The notes beneath the pieces are model-generated. The model did not search any database and was not told the origin of the DNA. It saw only the letters and a program-made list of their open reading frames with translations. The translations under genes and the position numbers were made by a program. From assembly GCA_002506485.1 (NCBI GenBank), contig DAXQ01000007.1, forward strand, positions 3,696 to 13,251: 9,556 bases of DNA, in the 5' to 3' direction. Source of the DNA: Euryarchaeota archaeon UBA136. Lineage in GTDB: Archaea; Thermoplasmatota; Poseidoniia; MGIII; CG-Epi1. Shown piece by piece: positions 7,194 to 9,556 of this stretch. The first letter of the stretch is position 1. Every line of letters begins with the position of its first letter.

Positions 7194-8090
7194 GTGGCTT
7201 CATCAATCTACAAACATAGTGATAATGTCTTTTGGTTCGATGTAATGCCCCGAGGGGAGGAGAAATTCGTCTCCGTTTACATCATCATCGATGAAAAGAT
7301 CGCACTCATAGAGACCGGTCCCGCCAGTTCAAATGTTAATTTGCAGAATGGTATCGAAGCAGCAGGAATAAATCTGAAGGACATAGATTATATTATTCCA
7401 ACGCATATCCACTTAGACCATTTTGGAGGGGGAGGACACATAATGGATTTGTGTTACAATGCCCAAGCTGTCGTACATCCCAAAGCCTACAAGCACGTTT
7501 CTAGGATTGATCGTTGGTGGGAAGGTAGCCTGGACTTTCTGGGTGAAATCGCAGAACTTTACGGAAAGCCCAGACCGATTTTGGAATCAAGATTGATTTC
7601 AGCAGATGAAGGTTATGTTCTGTCTCTTGGCCAATCAAATTTAAGGGCATTGCACACTCCTGGTCATGCACCTCATCACATAACCTGGGTCCATGGCGAT
7701 GAGGCTTTTGTTGGTGATTCTCTAGGCCTTTGGTATTCAGATTTGAACGTATCTTTTCCAGTCACATCAGGTTATTACCGTCACGATCTGGCATTGGATA
7801 GTATAGATAGAACGTCTTCACTGGATTTGAAATTTCTTCATCACACCCATTTTGGCCCCCGCCCTGCAGAAGGTGCTCTGGAACAAGTCAAATCTGAATT
7901 TGAGATTTGGATGAGTACGGTTGAGGAGGGTTATAGGAAGAATCTCTCATCTAGGGAAATAGTGAAAATTTTATTTGATACTAGGTCTGGACTTAAACAG
8001 ACAGATATGAGTCACGGAGTTCATCAAACAGCTACTCATTTAGGGTCGGTCGAAGGAATGTTGAATTGGTTAAGGAGAAAGGATGCGTAA
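7194..8090 (+). CDS. Metallo-beta-lactamase-fold hydrolase
   Basis: This is a dinuclear-metal hydrolase of the MBL superfamily, on the glyoxalase II-like branch, probably cytoplasmic. Numbered from GTG 7194, the metal ligands are H71, H73, D75 and H76 (THIHLDHFGGGGH), H158 (HTPGHAPHH), D175 (VGDSLG) and a final His in HHTHFGP (H219 or H217), so the full site is present. The conserved family start, DNVFWFDVMPRGEEKFVSVYIIIDEKIALIETG, opens about ten residues in. An ATG at 7134 is in frame, but it would add 20 non-conserved residues and leave almost no room for a promoter between it and pyrG. GTG 7194 also has a TATA-like box 24 bases upstream. ATG 7245 would cut the first beta strand. It overlaps the dioxygenase gene by eight bases. 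The substrate cannot be told; candidates include thioesters and other esters or lactones. Confidence 0.9.
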   Translation: MASSIYKHSDNVFWFDVMPRGEEKFVSVYIIIDEKIALIETGPASSNVNLQNGIEAAGINLKDIDYIIPTHIHLDHFGGGGHIMDLCYNAQAVVHPKAYKHVSRIDRWWEGSLDFLGEIAELYGKPRPILESRLISADEGYVLSLGQSNLRALHTPGHAPHHITWVHGDEAFVGDSLGLWYSDLNVSFPVTSGYYRHDLALDSIDRTSSLDLKFLHHTHFGPRPAEGALEQVKSEFEIWMSTVEEGYRKNLSSREIVKILFDTRSGLKQTDMSHGVHQTATHLGSVEGMLNWLRRKDA

Positions 8091-8658
8091 CGTAGATAGG
8101 CTTCCCAAAATAAAATCACGGCCATTCCCACACGTGGTTGTAAAGAACTTTCTTGATCCTCCTACGTTGGATCTGGTGATTGATGCCTTAGCTGGTCTGG
8201 AATACGACTTCAAGGAGTCAGACCTCTTTAGTTATTGGGCAAGTATAGAACTGACCGATATTAATCATCCTGCAATCAATATACTCAGAGACGATTTAGG
8301 AGGCGAGATTTGGCGAAAGAAGGTTGCTGAATCGTTCAAGGTAAAGAAACTTTCAAGCATAGATATGGCGGCCTACGTTTACGGCCTGGGTGATTTCTTG
8401 CTTCCTCACGATGATCAGGTAGAAGGGCGAATAATAGCCTACAGTTTACACCTAACTTCAGAAATTACTGAGGAAATGGGCGGCGCTCTAAATATATTCA
8501 AGGCCAATGATGTAGGTAAATCAAAATTGGTCGATAGTATAATCCCTGAATACAATTCTTTAATCATGTTCGAGGTCTCAGATAGTTCTTGGCATCAAGT
8601 AAGTGAGATTATGCTGGATATCCAAAGGCTGACAGTGACTGGGTGGTACCATGGCTGA
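8083..8658 (+). CDS. Fe(II)/2-oxoglutarate-dependent dioxygenase, Tpa1/OGFOD1/Ofd1-like
   Basis: This 191-residue protein is one double-stranded beta-helix dioxygenase domain. Such enzymes use Fe(II), O2 and 2-oxoglutarate to hydroxylate a substrate. The N-terminal RPFPHVVVKNFLDPPTLDLV resembles the entry to the prolyl 4-hydroxylase-like/Ofd1 group. The iron triad is visible: H109 and D111 in LLPHDDQVEGRIIAYSLHLT, and H171 in SSWHQVSE. R182 in QRLTVTGWYHG is in the position that binds the 2-oxoglutarate carboxylate. The RLxVxGWYH ending and the WHQVSE segment are, to my recollection, characteristic of Tpa1/OGFOD1, which hydroxylate a proline of ribosomal protein uS12 in eukaryotes. Whether this archaeal protein does so is inference only; small-molecule or peptide hydroxylases share the fold. 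AAGGAG (8072-8077) lies five bases before the ATG. The gene overlaps its neighbours by eight bases on each side. Confidence 0.85.
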   Translation: MRNVDRLPKIKSRPFPHVVVKNFLDPPTLDLVIDALAGLEYDFKESDLFSYWASIELTDINHPAINILRDDLGGEIWRKKVAESFKVKKLSSIDMAAYVYGLGDFLLPHDDQVEGRIIAYSLHLTSEITEEMGGALNIFKANDVGKSKLVDSIIPEYNSLIMFEVSDSSWHQVSEIMLDIQRLTVTGWYHG

Positions 8659-9205
8659 GATTAATTTCTATTATCTGGAAAAGCCCACTCTCTCCAATCT
8701 TAAGAGAATTTTTAATTCGGGAGACATTCCCTTTATCCGTTTGTCAAAGTTCCTTGCCCCCGTCCCGATAGGATCCAAACCTAAATTTAATAGAAAAGAG
8801 AAGATTGGTTACTATAAGCGACAAGAGGGTTCTGCAATCCTAGATGACTTTTGGAAGTCATCTGAATTCATCCAGTTTCTTGAAGCCAGTACAGGATTAA
8901 AACCTAAATTCAGGGAAGCTAACAACATTTGCTATTCGGCTGGAGATTATTCTCTCTTGCATACAGAGGAATCGGAACCCCAAAGACTGACAGTTACCTA
9001 TGATTTTACCAAAAGCTGGAAACAAGAATGGGGAGGTTATGATCTCTATACTTCACCGGAGAACGATCCCCTGATCTGTAATAGAGATCCTGGTTCTTTG
9101 ATGGTCGTTAAACTCGAGGAAAATGATTTGTCTTGCACACAGTATGTAAGCCAGAAGGCCGTTTCAGTGGCCCAGATGGACCGAATAGTCTATGATTTAG
9201 ATTGA
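8651..9205 (+). CDS. Dioxygenase-like double-stranded beta-helix protein with a degraded iron site
   Basis: This 184-residue protein looks like a divergent relative of the dioxygenase encoded just upstream. The segment YSLLHTEESEPQRLTVTYDF (100-119), followed by WGGYDLYTSP, aligns by eye with the HxD strand and WGGALNIF-type region of such enzymes. H104 is kept, but the carboxylate is Glu106 (HxE). The distal His is missing: where the neighbour has SWHQVS, this protein has SCTQYVS, putting Thr163 (or Cys162) at that position. R178 may correspond to the 2-oxoglutarate Arg. It therefore probably cannot hold iron normally and may be a structural or substrate-binding partner. In Tpa1/OGFOD1 a second, non-catalytic domain of the same fold follows the catalytic one; here the two would be separate, overlapping genes. 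GGTGG (8642-8646) lies four bases before the ATG. The fold assignment is moderate and the partner role is a hypothesis. Confidence 0.65.
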   Translation: MAEINFYYLEKPTLSNLKRIFNSGDIPFIRLSKFLAPVPIGSKPKFNRKEKIGYYKRQEGSAILDDFWKSSEFIQFLEASTGLKPKFREANNICYSAGDYSLLHTEESEPQRLTVTYDFTKSWKQEWGGYDLYTSPENDPLICNRDPGSLMVVKLEENDLSCTQYVSQKAVSVAQMDRIVYDLD

Positions 9206-9223
9206 ATACTCATTTTTGAGTAT
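9206..9223. repeat. Perfect inverted repeat abutting the operon stop and a TATA-like box
   Basis: ATACTCA, a TTTT loop and TGAGTAT form a perfect 7-base-pair dyad, starting directly after the TGA of the upstream gene. Its right arm runs into TATATA (9221-9226). It may be a 3'-end hairpin for the upstream operon, an operator over the ribB promoter, or both. Confidence 0.5.
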
Positions 9224-9296
9224 ATACACAATTATTTAATGCAACTATCAAAGTTAACTTCAGCGAGGGATTAAAATAACGATAAACGATAGTCTA
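9221..9296 (+). promoter_or_regulatory. ribB upstream region: TATA-like boxes, palindrome and tandem heptamer
   Basis: The spacer contains TATATA (9221-9226), TTATTTAAT (9232-9240) and TTAAAATA (9271-9278). The last is centred about 23 bases before TTG 9297 and would suit a leaderless start there. Between them lies the perfect 10-base palindrome AAGTTAACTT (9251-9260), and AACGATA is repeated twice in tandem at 9278-9291. No aptamer-like structure for an FMN riboswitch is evident. Which box is used cannot be told from the sequence. Confidence 0.4.
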
Positions 9297-9556
9297 TTGC
9301 CGGTTGAAGATATTGCGAAAGTACTGGATAAAGGTGAACCGATTTTAGTCTTTGACGATTCCGAGCGCGAGGGTGAAACGGATATTTTCTTTTCCGCTAA
9401 ACATGTTACTCCTGCCAGTGTCCGTTTCCTCAGAAAACAGGGTGGAGGAATGGTATTTCTGGCATCTGACTACGCAGCATCAGAAAAACTCGGTTTACCT
9501 TTTACTCAGGACTTGTACCGTTCTGTAACCCATGATTCCGGAGAATTTGATTTATT
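9297..9556 (+). CDS. ribB: 3,4-dihydroxy-2-butanone 4-phosphate synthase, 3' truncated by window
   Basis: RibB converts ribulose 5-phosphate to 3,4-dihydroxy-2-butanone 4-phosphate plus formate, supplying the four-carbon unit for riboflavin. The visible 86 residues include GEPILVFDDSEREGETDIFF (13-32), holding the acidic metal- and substrate-binding motif in its archaeal REGETD form, then RFLRKQGGGMVFLASD and KLGLPF, all typical of the stand-alone enzyme. No ATG is available. TTG 9297 puts the GE motif at residue 13-14, as in other archaeal RibB proteins, and I prefer it. An ATT at 9270 is in frame and would add nine residues, but is an improbable start. The frame is closed by TAA at 9255. 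The gene runs off the right edge, so the rest of the catalytic site is not seen. It follows the dioxygenase-like gene on the same strand after about 90 bases that look like its own promoter. Confidence 0.93.
   Translation, partial: MPVEDIAKVLDKGEPILVFDDSEREGETDIFFSAKHVTPASVRFLRKQGGGMVFLASDYAASEKLGLPFTQDLYRSVTHDSGEFDL

Noticed and set aside
9206..9296. FMN riboswitch ahead of ribB
   Set aside because: The spacer is short and AT-rich and lacks the multi-helix conserved aptamer; only simple dyads are visible.
1..9556. Horizontal transfer island or mobile element
   Set aside because: I saw no transposase, integrase, flanking repeat, tRNA or abrupt composition change; the genes look native and densely packed.

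Overview
The window reads as a piece of an archaeal chromosome, most likely from a Thermoplasmatota/marine Euryarchaeota-type organism such as Marine Group II or III. That placement is an inference. It rests on a FlaI/PilB-like secretion ATPase followed by FlaJ/TadC-like membrane proteins, very short pilin-like proteins, a stand-alone ribB with the archaeal REGETD motif, TATA-like boxes at leaderless spacing, and GGTG/GGAGG Shine-Dalgarno words. Base composition is moderate and looks even throughout. I see no insertion sequence, phage gene, tRNA, rRNA or CRISPR array.

Left part (1-5155, + strand): a tightly packed type IV pilus-like operon. It encodes an assembly ATPase with a long charged C-terminal tail (reading frame open at the left edge), two separate platform membrane proteins of the T2SSF/TadB-TadC type, and two short proteins with one N-terminal hydrophobic helix each that look like pilin-type subunits. 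Neighbouring genes overlap by 1-10 bases or sit 17 bases apart. The inferred machine is an ATPase on the cytoplasmic face, a two-part membrane platform, and pilin-like subunits assembled outward. No archaellin, FlaF/G/H or prepilin peptidase is visible here.

Middle (5160-7113, - strand): pyrG (CTP synthase) and, downstream of it, a small two-helix membrane protein of unknown function. This pair converges on the pilus operon with only 4 bases between stop codons. A perfect hairpin followed by TTTT sits just past the pilus operon's end, inside the small gene's coding sequence.

Right part (7194-9205, + strand): diverging from pyrG is a three-gene overlapping operon. It holds a metallo-beta-lactamase-fold hydrolase, an intact Fe(II)/2-oxoglutarate dioxygenase resembling the Tpa1/OGFOD1/Ofd1 group, and a second double-stranded beta-helix protein whose iron site looks degraded. 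The catalytic-plus-degenerate pair recalls the two-domain layout of the eukaryotic ribosomal prolyl hydroxylases, here split into two genes, and is the most interesting part of the window. A dioxygenase of this type implies access to oxygen.

Right edge (9206-9556): a roughly 90-base spacer rich in dyads and TATA-like sequence, then the start of ribB (3,4-dihydroxy-2-butanone 4-phosphate synthase), cut by the window end.
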